NCBI GenBank assembly: GCA_012862575.1
Contig: BLSF01000002.1
Location: forward strand, 682,001 to 746,000
DNA from: Parietichytrium sp. I65-24A
Taxonomy: Eukaryota; Sar; Bigyra; Thraustochytrida; Thraustochytriidae
Length of the DNA: 64,000 bases
Direction of reading: 5' to 3'
In this document: positions 55,301 to 64,000 of the stretch, one piece after another
Layout: each line of letters starts with the position of its first letter
Numbering within the stretch: position 1 is the first letter of the stretch
Program-made: the position numbers and the translations under genes
The notes under the pieces: generated by a model
The model's input: the letters and a program-made list of their open reading frames with translations, nothing else
Told to the model about the DNA's origin: nothing
Databases searched by the model: none

Positions 55301-55781
55301 AACAGGCGTCATTCCAAATATTGTGGATGTCGTGACGACCTGTAGCGGAGAGATATACGCGGACGAGTCTGAAACTGCTCACTTAATCGAAGTCCGGAGT
55401 AGCAGCACTATGCCGCTCTGTGATGTTTCAGTGTACACATCTGCTACCGCGGATCCTGCGTACAAGCGAAGACTCACGTCGTTGGAGGCTTCCAACCTTC
55501 TGTGCTATGACACGGGAACTGCGGCAGAGTATTGTACGCGATTAATACATGCCTTCGACGAATACATTGGAACGGAGGCCAAGCTCTGTGCCGTCGCATA
55601 TTCAAATGAAGGTACAGCCTACATCGCCGCGTATTACTGGGGCGAGATCCACGCGGTGACTCTGACTAGCACCGTCGAGCAGCCCAGCCGACTATCAAAT
55701 ATGGGTGTTTATATTGACGGAAATCTCGTCGCGACGGTCCCTCCCGGCAATACGCAAAGAACAGTTACCGTGACATTCTAA
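49310..55781 (+). CDS. Very large secreted protein with Cys-rich head and PTxAPT linker (interrupted by a frameshift)
   Basis: About 2,156 aa if the frame change is ignored. It starts with a clear signal peptide (MKNTLLHILSLASLLHATA). Next comes a Cys-rich module (about 22-125) with RARDLCETYGARLCTRQEL, VWSDNIC and AVRCC, a pattern I associate with secreted stramenopile proteins. A small alpha/beta segment follows (VTLTVTIHVDSQISDSDLQ). Then come about 1,600 residues rich in Ser, Thr, Asp and Val, probably beta structure, with many dibasic RR-L motifs. Then a Pro/Thr/Ser/Ala linker (TKSPTKAPT type), and a C-terminal Cys-containing domain (CKNPSCLEEC, AKLCAVAY, YYWGEIHAVTL) without a membrane helix, so export to wall or medium is likely. 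At about 54713, in a three-A run, the frame shifts by one base. Each side is a good match to the same linker style, which suggests a sequence error or recent mutation. Function is unknown; adhesion or wall structure is inferred. Confidence 0.75.
54470..55260. repeat. Pro-Thr/Ser-Ala low-complexity linker repeat
   Basis: DNA with a near 12-base period encodes APT-x-APS/TPT units. All three + frames and the antisense are open over long distances because the period is a multiple of three and lacks stops, which produces strong shadow open frames (for example antisense repeats of Gly, Val and Ala). Confidence 0.85.
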
Positions 55782-56515
55782 ATTGCTCGTCTTACATCTC
55801 AAGAAGCCAGCTTTCTCGCCAGTGAAAGGCGTCGACGCGACTCTCGAGTGATGTGCAACGCTTCGCAACCTGCAAACTACAATTGAAATTCGCGTATTTC
55901 ACAGAGTTTTTCAAAAATTCAAAATTCATTCAGAACATCGAGAACAAAAATAGTCAGTTCTTTCAATTCCGAGCTGAGCCCAGAAGTATGCTCACTGACA
56001 TGTTGGTAGTAGTAGAGCTGTGTAGCTTCTACCCAGTACTCACATCAATAGTAATTCCATTCGTTGTGTATGTCCCGGACTAGTACCGTATGTACAGTAC
56101 ACTACGGAGGGTAGTTCACCAAGAAAGTTTCTCGACTGGGCAGCCCTACTGGATTCCATAAGTGCTGGATAGAACCCGATTCGGACAAGTGTTTCGTGTT
56201 GCTTGCCATACAAGTGCCCAATACATTTTTCCCAATTGCGTTGTGTTGTGTCGCGGTTGCAGTGGTGTACTCGAGTACAGTTAGCACTGATCACTGATTA
56301 CCGCCCGAGTACACTTGGGCAAAAGTAAAAAGCTTGGACGCATTTTGGCAAGTCCGCAAGGAAGACCGCGGCGACAAACGACGGAACGCGCACGAAGAAG
56401 AAGGGCGAAACAGGACAGCAGGACAGCAGGGCAGCTCGCGAGTTTAAAGTGACCTGTGCCGATCGCAGGCTGGGAGAAGACCCGTGCGTAGGTGGTGCAA
56501 AAGGAGTCGAGAGGG
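55782..56515. other. Intergenic region between secreted and coiled-coil genes
   Basis: About 730 bp. It contains AT-rich sequence just after the secreted-protein stop, short GTAC-rich patches around 56085-56105, and a small GGACAGCA repeat (about 56412-56432). No gene was recognised. Confidence 0.45.
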
Positions 56516-56989
56516 ATGATTGCAACGAGCACAACGTCGCAGCTGCCGAACGCGATGAACAAGCTGCAGCAAGGCTCTGCAGAGGCAGAGAGGGCCCGTG
56601 AGCGCTTGGAGCGCGCCAAAGAGAAGGCCGCGAGAAGCGAAGAAAAGTACTACAGGCTGGAGAAGGAGGTTCAGGATGCTGAACGAATCATGTCAGAGTA
56701 CGAAGCAAGGTTACCTGATGTGGCCCTCGAGCGCCTTGCGGATTTGCGCAAAGCTTACGCGGCTGGGGTGCAGAGACTCGTGTCCCAGGCCCTCTCCGAG
56801 CTCGATGAGGTCACTGACGGCTTCGACAAGGACCTCTTGGCCTGCGTTTCTGGGTGGGAGAGAATCAGCGGGCAGCTACCCTCCAAGCGCACTTTGCGAA
56901 ACCAGGCATTGTCGAGAATGGAGAAGAATGCGGCGAAACTGCAGGAACTCAAAATGCTCATGGGTAATTCCGGGCAATCCATTGTGTAA
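56516..56989 (+). CDS. Small coiled-coil protein, unrecognised
   Basis: 157 aa, single exon, from the ATG at 56516. After a Thr/Ser-rich start, residues about 20-75 form a strongly helical, charged coiled coil (ARERLERAKEKAARSEEK, YYRLEKEVQDAERIM). The rest is also helical (VQRLVSQALSELDEVTDGF, then ALSRMEKNAAKLQELKML) with a Trp in the middle. No family is recognised. It may be a subunit of a larger complex. The frame is open a little further upstream, but only from a non-ATG codon. It is convergent with the next gene, about 165 bp away. Confidence 0.65.
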   Translation: MIATSTTSQLPNAMNKLQQGSAEAERARERLERAKEKAARSEEKYYRLEKEVQDAERIMSEYEARLPDVALERLADLRKAYAAGVQRLVSQALSELDEVTDGFDKDLLACVSGWERISGQLPSKRTLRNQALSRMEKNAAKLQELKMLMGNSGQSIV

Positions 56990-57154
56990 ATTCAGAACGT
57001 AAATCGTGATACTTAGTAGATGGTAAATATAGAAGCTTATTTATTTTTTCGAATATGTCGCTTGTTGTTGATCACGGATGGACGGGTTTTGAGTACACGT
57101 GCAATCGAATCCATGCAGCCATCAATTGGAGAGACCGCGCCGCGCGGGCCATAT

Positions 57155-58135
57155 TCAGCCACCTGCGCGCTGCTTGGCGCGTTTCTCCATTGAGTAACCG
57201 CGCTTCTCTGCGGCCTTGAACTGCATGGTCTTCTTGCCCGAGCCTACTTGTCTACTACCAAATGTTCGAAACTGAAGGTCATAGAGGTCATCGTATTCGT
57301 CATCGCTGTCGTAGTAAGAGCTTTTCTGTGAAGCAGGCACTTCCTTCGGTTCGTCTCCAGCATTCTGCGTGGCGTGTGCTTTCCCTGCTTTTTGAGACAC
57401 AGGGTTTCGTTTCTTCTTTTTTACAGTTTCCCATTCACTCGTATCGCTCTCGTCTTCGCCAATGACAGACTCGTCTATGCGACTTTCTCGTGGGGCCATC
57501 CCCGCACTGCGCATCGTAAGCTCTTGAGGCTTGACTTGTGATCTCGAGTTGCGCCGAACCAAACTCTGAAAGGCCGCTTCAGTATTTTCCTCGTCCGAGT
57601 CATCCGAGACCAACGCCTCCCACGGATTCGAAGTAGCGATTTTGTCATCTTTGGGAGGAGCAACCTTCGGGTTGAACCGTTTGGGTGACGGCGCACTTGG
57701 TCGCTTCCACGACGAGAAGGACTGGCTGGCGTCTTGCATCTCTCCTTCGAACACCTCCAAAAAGAGCTTGCGCCCAGTCTCTGACAAAGACCTCGCTCTC
57801 GGCGGAACCCTGGGCGACCCAACAGCGCCCGTCATCAGCGCCCTGTCAGATCCGCTCAGCTCGAGCACGGGCATTGACTGCAATCTGCGGGCTTTAAGCA
57901 CCGCAGCTGCCCGGCTGGACGGGCTCTGCGCTGGGTTCGGTGCCTCCGAGTCTCCCATGCCTTTCACTGTCCCTTGTTCAGGAACCGGCGGCGCGGAGAC
58001 AGATCTTTGCAACAGCAAATTCGAGGGCCCAGAATAGGACCACGCTCGAGCCCGGAGCTCGTTCCCCAAACCAGATCTCCTCGGCGACGCAGAGAGCATT
58101 GGCGAAAGACTCGGCCGGCTATCTAGTTCCATCAT
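57155..58135 (-). CDS. Disordered protein, unrecognised
   Basis: 326 aa, single exon. The sequence is rich in Ser, Pro, Arg and acidic residues and looks mostly disordered. It holds several SP and RS-type candidate phosphorylation sites (RPSLSPML, RSLSETG, KRPSAPSPKR), an acidic segment (SDDSDEENTE), and a cluster WETVKKKKRNP that may act as a nuclear signal. The last about 50 residues are the best conserved-looking part, with YYDSDDEYDDLYDLQF, then basic Lys/Arg-rich KRGYSMEKRAKQR. No domain is recognised. Coding status rests on the long open frame, a good ATG and a protein-like composition. Confidence 0.6.
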   Translation of the reverse strand: MMELDSRPSLSPMLSASPRRSGLGNELRARAWSYSGPSNLLLQRSVSAPPVPEQGTVKGMGDSEAPNPAQSPSSRAAAVLKARRLQSMPVLELSGSDRALMTGAVGSPRVPPRARSLSETGRKLFLEVFEGEMQDASQSFSSWKRPSAPSPKRFNPKVAPPKDDKIATSNPWEALVSDDSDEENTEAAFQSLVRRNSRSQVKPQELTMRSAGMAPRESRIDESVIGEDESDTSEWETVKKKKRNPVSQKAGKAHATQNAGDEPKEVPASQKSSYYDSDDEYDDLYDLQFRTFGSRQVGSGKKTMQFKAAEKRGYSMEKRAKQRAGG

Positions 58136-59890
58136 ATCTGTGGTGTTTCACTGCGCGCCCGCGCATCCGCGTTCTGTCTCCGCCTCTTCCTGCGCACCAA
58201 CGGCAACCGCAAAAAAATTCAAAGCTGATCCCGTCGCCCTCCGCCCTCTCTGATTCCGCCACGCAATGCTATGCAGATTTGTACGTCGCGGACACTCACA
58301 ACGTACGTATTTGGTACCGTTTACGGTATTGCGCACCTACGCTTCCGCTTTCTGTTTTTCAACGCCAAGTTCCTTGCAAATTTTCTGTCCCCTTCCCCTC
58401 ACACCACACTCACTGACACTCTCAAAGACTTTCGTCTTTTTCCATCTTTTTCCTCTCTTGTCAATGTGAGACAGGCACAGTAAACTTACTAATACTCAGA
58501 TATACGCAGTACTCAGCACATGAGCCTTTCTATAGGAGCGGATAGCATTCGCGGAGAGCATCACCTGGTGAGCATGGCATCTAGTAGCTGGCATAGAACC
58601 TCTAACGTGCACCAGTATGTGATTTGGTAGATAGTTGGTAAGACCCCCAGGGCCTCGACGTTCTTCCTACTTTTTCCTGGAAGGATAGCCTGCATTAGGG
58701 AAGTGGGGGTATGCGCGGCTATGGTATTCTTAAGAGGCTGAGGGAAAGAGTGCGAGAACTGGAAGAACTCTCTTTTTCTTCAGGATGTCTTCGAGTTCTT
58801 CTGGCTAGAATATAGCTGGGAAAAGCAAACGAGGTAGCTATTGATGGCACGAGCTTCTGTGTGAAAGTGAGCTTGAAGGCATCGAGCAATTTCTGTCCTT
58901 TGGAAGCTGGTAGAGATGAAGTGCTCCAGTCTCTAGCCGATTTGTCTTTTGAAAAGATGCGGAAGAAAAAGTCTGTGAGAATTCTATGCTGACAGTGTCT
59001 ATAACACTCCTAACTCTACGGCTTCGTAGTGGTTTTACCATACACCTAAGTAACTAATGAATGTGTATCATCGAACTTGTGGCTACCCTGGTACTGTGGT
59101 AGGAGAAGATTAAGGCTTGCATAGCCCTGGCTCCTCAAGAATAGGAACGTTGGCATACTGGACCGTACTACAAGGTCTCCTATTATCCACCTACCAATTC
59201 TGTTGCACCTACTATGCCTATGGTTAATAACCTAAACAGAGAGTACTCGAAACGGAGATCGCTTGTCCATCAGCGTTTCAGAAACGTTTTGATCGAGGAG
59301 AGAGAGACAAGAAATCAGAATCAGAACCGGCATACACAGAAGAACCAATAAGTTGCTTCGCAAAGTGAAGTGTCCACTAGTGCTCGAGTACCCATCAGTC
59401 AAACACCTTGAAATTCTGAGCATTAGTCTCGGTTCCAATAATGATATAGCTAGCTAGCTAGAGTACCGTGTACTACTCACCATACTGACCGTGCTAGCTA
59501 TCTACCTAGGCTCTTGCAGAACGCATCTGGGTGGCACCCTCCAAGAGAAACAGTGTACTCACAGTCAGTGTACACTCAACGTACCAATCAATGTAGTCAA
59601 AGTCTATTCGTATAACCTTTATCTTGTAGGAGGGGATAGGAGGAGGATGGTTTACTTATGAAATTTACTTGGTAAACCAAGTCGTCAATCAGTCAATTGA
59701 CTTTTTATTGATCGTTTCTCGTTTCTCGTTTCTGGTTTCTGGTTTCTCGTTTTGGGTCCGCGTTCCTCGAGGTTACGAGGTTGGCGTAGGTGGCGTAGGT
59801 GGCGCAGAGCTGCAGTGCGCGTGGCAGTGCGTTCGCGGAACAGAGATTGGCAGCTCGAGGGAGGAAAGGGAGACGGCTGGACTCTTGAAG
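58136..59890. promoter_or_regulatory. 1.75 kb divergent region before the AP2-exonuclease gene
   Basis: No gene is recognised. The middle (about 58490-59520) is rich in CTAG and TAG/CTA with a TAGCTAGCTAGCTA stretch (about 59447-59461). Near the downstream start are TTTCTCG/TTTCTGG units (about 59715-59752) and GTAGGTGGC units (about 59785-59805), and a short purine tract lies at about 59858-59876. Confidence 0.45.
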
Positions 59891-62020
59891 ATGGCGCAGC
59901 GGAGCAAGTATACTGGAGTGGCGTTCAACAAGCTTGAGCAGCGGTGGCGAGCGAGGTATGTGCGCAAGGATGGGAAGCGGGTGTGGGTGCCCGACTCTTT
60001 CGATAACGAGGAGGATGCGGCCCGAGCGTACGACCGCGCAGTTGTGAGCGACGGATTGCCGGCGCAGACGTTGAACTTTGGAGACGCAGCTGCGAGATTT
60101 CCCACTGAGGCAACCGGTTCAATAGGGGAGAAGACCAAGACCTCAGTGTCAAATGACGCTCAAGGAGCCGGAAAAGCTGCCGCAGATGACGAGGGTTGGC
60201 AGGTGGTGAGCCGAAAGAAGGATAGCAGGAAACGGAAACTGGCAGACGCAGCGGCTGCCGAAGCAACGGGCGCCAATGAAGGCGTGAAGGAACCCGAGGG
60301 CCCTCCGCCGTCGCTCGCACCAACCAATGGTGCTGCTCCGGCCAAGGAAACTCCAACTGGTTCAATACGCGAACTCACAGAATTCGAGCTCCGGGAAGTC
60401 AAGCGCCGTGAGAAGAAGCGAGACAAGAAAAAGCGCAGAAAATTAGAAAAGCAGATGGGCGGTTCTTTCGCAAAGCAAGAAGAGTCGATGGAGGCCCCTG
60501 CAAAGCCTGTCCGCGTGGTCGATCCGATGTGGTTTACACAGAATAAGTGGAATCCAGTGACCAGCTTCCCAATCAGATTCCCGTTAGACACCAGCGAGTC
60601 TCAAAATCCTGTGATGCTCAAATTCGTCCACTCGGTATCGCAGATGTACCAACTTGTCAACTGCGAAAAGTATTTGTCCCCTTTGTTGGAAACAATTGAA
60701 GCAGAAAAAGCGATGTGGCGATTCTCGCAACCTAATGAATCAGCTTCGAAGCACGCAAAGCTGTATGCTATCGATTGCGAAATGATTCGTTGCAGGAAGT
60801 CTTCCGCTTGCGAGGATGAGCAGCCGGTTCCCGTTCTCGCACGTGTCAGTGTGGTCCGTTGCGATTTTGACGCCAGCGGGGAGTTGAGCTTTGCATTAGT
60901 CATGGACCACCTTGTGAAAACCCCAGAGCACTACGTCGTCGTTGACTACGTTTCTGACATATCCGGAATGACGAAGGAGATGCTTGACGAGGCCACATGG
61001 ACTCTGGAGGATGTCCAGTCCTCCTTGGAGGCCATCATTAAAGCGAATGATATCCTGGTGGGGCATTCGTTATGGTCGGATCTTGCTGTCCTCCGTTTCT
61101 GGCACGGAAATTTTGTAGACAGTGCACTCATTTTCGGCGTGAAGGGCTACCCGGGAATAACACTCTCCTTGAAGGATGTTGCAAAAGCTGTAAATGATTC
61201 TTCTGGTGCGTTGAACGACTACGATGAATCCACGTTTCAAGTCGAAGGAGAGGCTCACGATAGTATCGTAGATGCCAAAATTGCTGTGAATGTGCTAGCG
61301 CACATCTTCTCTGAGAGCCACGTGTTTGACGCCTCGGACGTTGTACCTACCCTCCTTGACAACATCCCAGAGCGCTTCAAAAGCCGAATTACCTTTCGCC
61401 TTGTCCCAAAAGAATTCTCGGAGCAAGATATTAAAGCCCTTTTGGAGGTGACTGCCTTAAAGAAGAAAGATTCGCCTGCCATTCATGGGTATGTCATTAA
61501 GCCGTTGCGTTGGCACGTAAGAAAGGACGGCAGTACCACAGGTTCTGCGGTGATAGAGTTCGCAAATGCGGATGACTCCAAGTTCATCTTTGATCAACTT
61601 CAAACCGCAAAGACCGGATGCGGTGGCTATACAAATTGCGGGCCATGCTATTCTACTGGTTTCCCAGACAACACAGGCATGCAACGCAAACTAATCACGT
61701 TGCGCTCACAATCTTCCGGCGAAGAGGAGAACTGTGAAGTGGTTAGCTATTTTACCTGCGCTCTGGGTTACAAGAAAACTGTTCAGATTAAGGCTTCTTT
61801 ACTTGGGCGCGTGGTGGGCAAGTACGGCCGTACGCTGCTTATGATGCAGCAAGTAACCGGTTCTCGCATTCGTATCACGAGACAACCCGCTCGCGACTCG
61901 AAGGTTCCTGAGCTGGCCAACTTCGGGGAGTGCCTTGTGGAGGCAGACTCAATCCCCAAGCTGAAGGCCGCAGTCTTGCTCCTGGATAAGGCCATGCGCA
62001 AAGAACTTGACCTGAACTGA
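59891..62020 (+). CDS. AP2/ERF domain + DEDDh 3'-5' exonuclease + KH domain fusion
   Basis: 709 aa, single exon. Residues 5-63 are an AP2/ERF DNA-binding domain: KYTGVAFNKLEQRWRARYV, KRVWVPDSF, DAARAYDRAV and a closing LNFGD. A charged linker follows (KREKKRDKKKRRKLEK). About 285-480 is an REXO1/Rex1-type RNase domain with the DEDDh acids: AIDCEM (D295, E297), the central LVGHSLWSDLAVL, and AHDSIVDAK (H456, D461). Known family members trim 3' ends of RNAs such as rRNA, tRNA and snRNA. About 510-570 resembles an RNA-recognition fold with Cys-rich GCGGYTNCGPCYS. About 630-690 is a KH domain with the GxxG loop in VVGKYGRTLL. The gene thus joins DNA-binding, RNA-binding and RNase parts. The first codons upstream are open, but the ATG at 59891 fits the AP2 start. 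Confidence 0.88.
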   Translation: MAQRSKYTGVAFNKLEQRWRARYVRKDGKRVWVPDSFDNEEDAARAYDRAVVSDGLPAQTLNFGDAAARFPTEATGSIGEKTKTSVSNDAQGAGKAAADDEGWQVVSRKKDSRKRKLADAAAAEATGANEGVKEPEGPPPSLAPTNGAAPAKETPTGSIRELTEFELREVKRREKKRDKKKRRKLEKQMGGSFAKQEESMEAPAKPVRVVDPMWFTQNKWNPVTSFPIRFPLDTSESQNPVMLKFVHSVSQMYQLVNCEKYLSPLLETIEAEKAMWRFSQPNESASKHAKLYAIDCEMIRCRKSSACEDEQPVPVLARVSVVRCDFDASGELSFALVMDHLVKTPEHYVVVDYVSDISGMTKEMLDEATWTLEDVQSSLEAIIKANDILVGHSLWSDLAVLRFWHGNFVDSALIFGVKGYPGITLSLKDVAKAVNDSSGALNDYDESTFQVEGEAHDSIVDAKIAVNVLAHIFSESHVFDASDVVPTLLDNIPERFKSRITFRLVPKEFSEQDIKALLEVTALKKKDSPAIHGYVIKPLRWHVRKDGSTTGSAVIEFANADDSKFIFDQLQTAKTGCGGYTNCGPCYSTGFPDNTGMQRKLITLRSQSSGEEENCEVVSYFTCALGYKKTVQIKASLLGRVVGKYGRTLLMMQQVTGSRIRITRQPARDSKVPELANFGECLVEADSIPKLKAAVLLLDKAMRKELDLN

Positions 62021-62488
62021 GCCCCTCGGCTAATTTAGGGCGATTTTTGTGACTGAGAATGTTCCCATGTATGTGTGTCTCTGGAAATGCTTTCCACTCA
62101 CTTTTGAAAACAGATATAGCGCTTGTATTCGAAAGAAGTGCTTTTCTATTTTTTTATTAAGATCGCAATTGAAGCTTTGAAGCACAAATCATTTGTTTGT
62201 TCCAAGTCTGGCGCCATCTTCTCTGTTGCGCAATCACCCTCTTCGAGCACTCCTCTGACTCACCGCAAAGTCCTTCCTTCTCTGTTTCAATTCGTGTCGG
62301 TTCCGACAAGGACTGAGAGTGAGTAAGGTCAGCCAGCACTCCTCAAGCCTTTTGCGTGGACCAATTTCGCATGACCTGCCAGAACATTACAAGTCGCTTA
62401 ACCGGTATCGAACCGGAACTAAAGAATCAATCAGAAACCAAAATGTAAAACCAAAACCAAAACCAAAACCAAACCAAAACCAAAACCA

Positions 62489-62523
<35 letters not shown>

Positions 62524-62950
62524 CAACACAACAACAACAACAACAANAAACCAAAACCAAAACCAAAAACCAAACCAAAACCAAAACCAAAAACCAAAAG
62601 ACGGCGCACACCTTCCACGAACGGTAATGCTCCAGCTAGAGATCCGTACAGCATATTGCTGTTCGAGGACATTTAGTTGAACACAGTAGTGTGCCCACGT
62701 ACATTTCAAAAACAAATGGTAGTTAGGAATTTGATTTTTGACTTTTGATTTGGAAAGTGTTGTGCAAGTGACATTAGTCAATTTTGGGTGAACTTGAACT
62801 TGAACTTTGACAGGCAGAAAGGCAGAAAGGCAGAGAGCGCATTGGGTTGTTCACGCAGCAGTCACGGAGTTTCCCCGCGTCGAAGGTAGCGCCAAGAGTC
62901 GAGGACACGTGAGAATCGGAGAGACGTGGTCCAGAAAGGGAGTTGGCAAG
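62021..62950. other. Intergenic region with CCAAAA/CAA repeat
   Basis: 930 bp without a recognised gene. The main feature is the CCAAAA and CAA microsatellite at 62452-62600, which also contains the only undetermined base (N at 62547). Close to the downstream gene is a GGCAGAAA triplet (about 62814-62837). Confidence 0.5.
62452..62600. repeat. CCAAAA and CAA microsatellite with an assembly gap base
   Basis: Hexamer CCAAAA units flank a CAA (with CAACA) run. An N at 62547 sits in the repeat, so the true length is unreliable. Confidence 0.9.
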
Positions 62951-64000
62951 ATGAAATTCACCGTGACAGCCGGAGACATCAGGAACGGGCAGCATAGGTC
63001 GCTGGCAAGTGAGAACAGGTTCGGAGCTCTTCAAAGTCCAAGCCCATCGAAAATTGCAAAGGTGTGCAGGAAAGCGCGACGGAAGAGGCGCGTTGTTGGG
63101 CCAAAAGAAGCGAGCGGGCCAGTGATCGTCAAGGTGGGCAACAGACGCTCAGCATGCCAAATCTTCAGGCTCTACATGCAAGACACGAAAAGCAGGCTTG
63201 CTGCAAAGGTTCGTGTCAAGTTGGGCCTTGCAGTCGGCGCTTTGCAGCGAGCATGGAGTGGGTGCAGGCGAGTGTCCCATGTGGGTTCTTCCATTGTGGA
63301 GAAAGTCAAGAGCCGAGCCAAGGCAGTTTCAGTCGCGCCAGCTGCTCCATCCCGTCTGGATATGCTGGAGGAAAAGCTGAACCTGATTGTCTCTCGTCTT
63401 GATAAGCTCGAGTCGGCAAAGCCAAACGATGTTCGGGAACGCCAAGCCCAAACACAAGTACAAGCACAAGCCGAACCGGTAAAGCCGCAAAGTGCTCTCC
63501 CAGTTCGAGAGGAGGCGAAAACGGACAAGACACTGGAAAAGTACACGCGAATGATCAGAGTGGGGGTTCCGGAGCATGCGGTTGCACTTCAGATGAAGAA
63601 AGACGGCAAGGATCCTCGGGCTCTGTTTCCAGAAGAGACTCTTCTGGAGGAGGAAGTCGAGAAGACCAAAAAAGACGCCATTTGGAAGGCAGAGTCTCAG
63701 TCACGGCAGGAAACGTCTGAAACCCCGACTAAACGAAACCTCTCACCGCCAAGGGCCCCAAGGCCCGTGATCACAGCGAGCGATTTGCTTAAAGCCAAAT
63801 TACGATCAACACCCCAAAAAGCGCCAGCTCCACCAAAGTTGGTAAGGTCACCCAGTGCAGTCATTTCGAAGGACCAGCTCGCATCGATTCGTTTAAAAAA
63901 ATCGACAAGCTACAACTCGCCGTTGCCCAAAAGATGTGTTATCCAGCTGGCTGGGAGCGTTGAAAAATTGAGACTAAAGAAAACTTGTATTGAGCGCTCC
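62951..64000 (+). CDS. Partial gene with WASHC3/CCDC53-like motif, continues past the right edge
   Basis: An open frame starts at the ATG 62951 and runs 350 codons to the end of the window without a stop, so it is truncated by the window, not broken. The N-terminal part is basic with hydrophobic helices (LAAKVRVKLGLAVGALQ). A coiled coil follows (SRLDMLEEKLNLIVSRLDKL). About residues 195-223 is a motif seen in WASH subunit CCDC53/WASHC3 and near actin-nucleating domains: YTRMIRVGVPEHAVALQMKK then DGKDPRALFP. A Pro/Ser/Thr/Lys-rich stretch (SPPRAPRPVI) follows, with repeated short DLLKAKLRS-like and LASIRLKKS-like motifs. A role in actin or endosome regulation is only suggested by the motif. 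The rest of the protein is out of sight. Confidence 0.65.
   Translation, partial: MKFTVTAGDIRNGQHRSLASENRFGALQSPSPSKIAKVCRKARRKRRVVGPKEASGPVIVKVGNRRSACQIFRLYMQDTKSRLAAKVRVKLGLAVGALQRAWSGCRRVSHVGSSIVEKVKSRAKAVSVAPAAPSRLDMLEEKLNLIVSRLDKLESAKPNDVRERQAQTQVQAQAEPVKPQSALPVREEAKTDKTLEKYTRMIRVGVPEHAVALQMKKDGKDPRALFPEETLLEEEVEKTKKDAIWKAESQSRQETSETPTKRNLSPPRAPRPVITASDLLKAKLRSTPQKAPAPPKLVRSPSAVISKDQLASIRLKKSTSYNSPLPKRCVIQLAGSVEKLRLKKTCIERS

Overview
This is nuclear DNA from a eukaryotic microbe. It holds 22 protein genes, spaced widely. Introns are few, short and GT-AG, often with an ACTAAC/CTAAC-like branch point near the acceptor. The best guess is a stramenopile, possibly a labyrinthulomycete (thraustochytrid). 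The clues are a secreted protein with a long Pro-Thr/Ser-Ala linker of the PTKAPT/SPSxAP kind, a mostly intron-poor layout, and a mix of animal-like genes (Hv1, IFRD, Nup155) and plant-like ones (AP2 domain). I see no plastid, viral, LTR or prokaryotic features. Placement below 'protist, probably stramenopile' is inference.

Layout. 0-14.4 kb: macro-domain protein (+), MMPL/RND transporter (-), IFRD (+), PP2A B55 subunit (-), an unrecognised membrane protein made of two homologous halves (-), and a three-exon SUKH/SMI1-like protein (-). 14.9-29.7 kb: acidic coiled-coil/WW protein (+), a four-exon CNBP/Gis2-like zinc-knuckle gene (-) assembled here by hand from splice signals, eIF3f (+), Hv1 voltage-gated proton channel (-), a coiled-coil/LRR/ankyrin protein (+), and cytosolic-type lysyl-tRNA synthetase in three exons (-). 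31.6-45 kb: lysine-rich protein (+), Nup155 (-), a membrane-anchored alpha/beta hydrolase (+), an RPA1/MEIOB-like OB-fold protein (+), and a GNAT-like protein (-). 45-64 kb: a 4.3 kb stretch without a gene, a secreted protein of about 2,150 aa interrupted by a frameshift in its Pro/Thr linker (+), a small coiled-coil protein (+), a disordered protein (-), an AP2 + DEDDh exonuclease + KH fusion (+), and a partial gene running off the right edge that carries a WASHC3/CCDC53-like motif (+).

The genes do not form one pathway. Many are housekeeping functions: translation (eIF3f, LysRS, CNBP), nuclear pore (Nup155) and signalling (PP2A B55). Others concern membranes or the surface: Hv1, MMPL, the duplicated membrane protein and the secreted linker protein. 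Strands alternate almost gene by gene, so most genes share divergent 5' regions or meet tail to tail over about 150-800 bp. At least six genes, and probably more, have a purine-rich GA tract on their sense strand 40-450 bp before the start codon, a candidate promoter or 5'UTR signature of this genome. Starts were set at ATG codons. Several long open frames extend upstream from non-ATG codons, and these extensions were trimmed.
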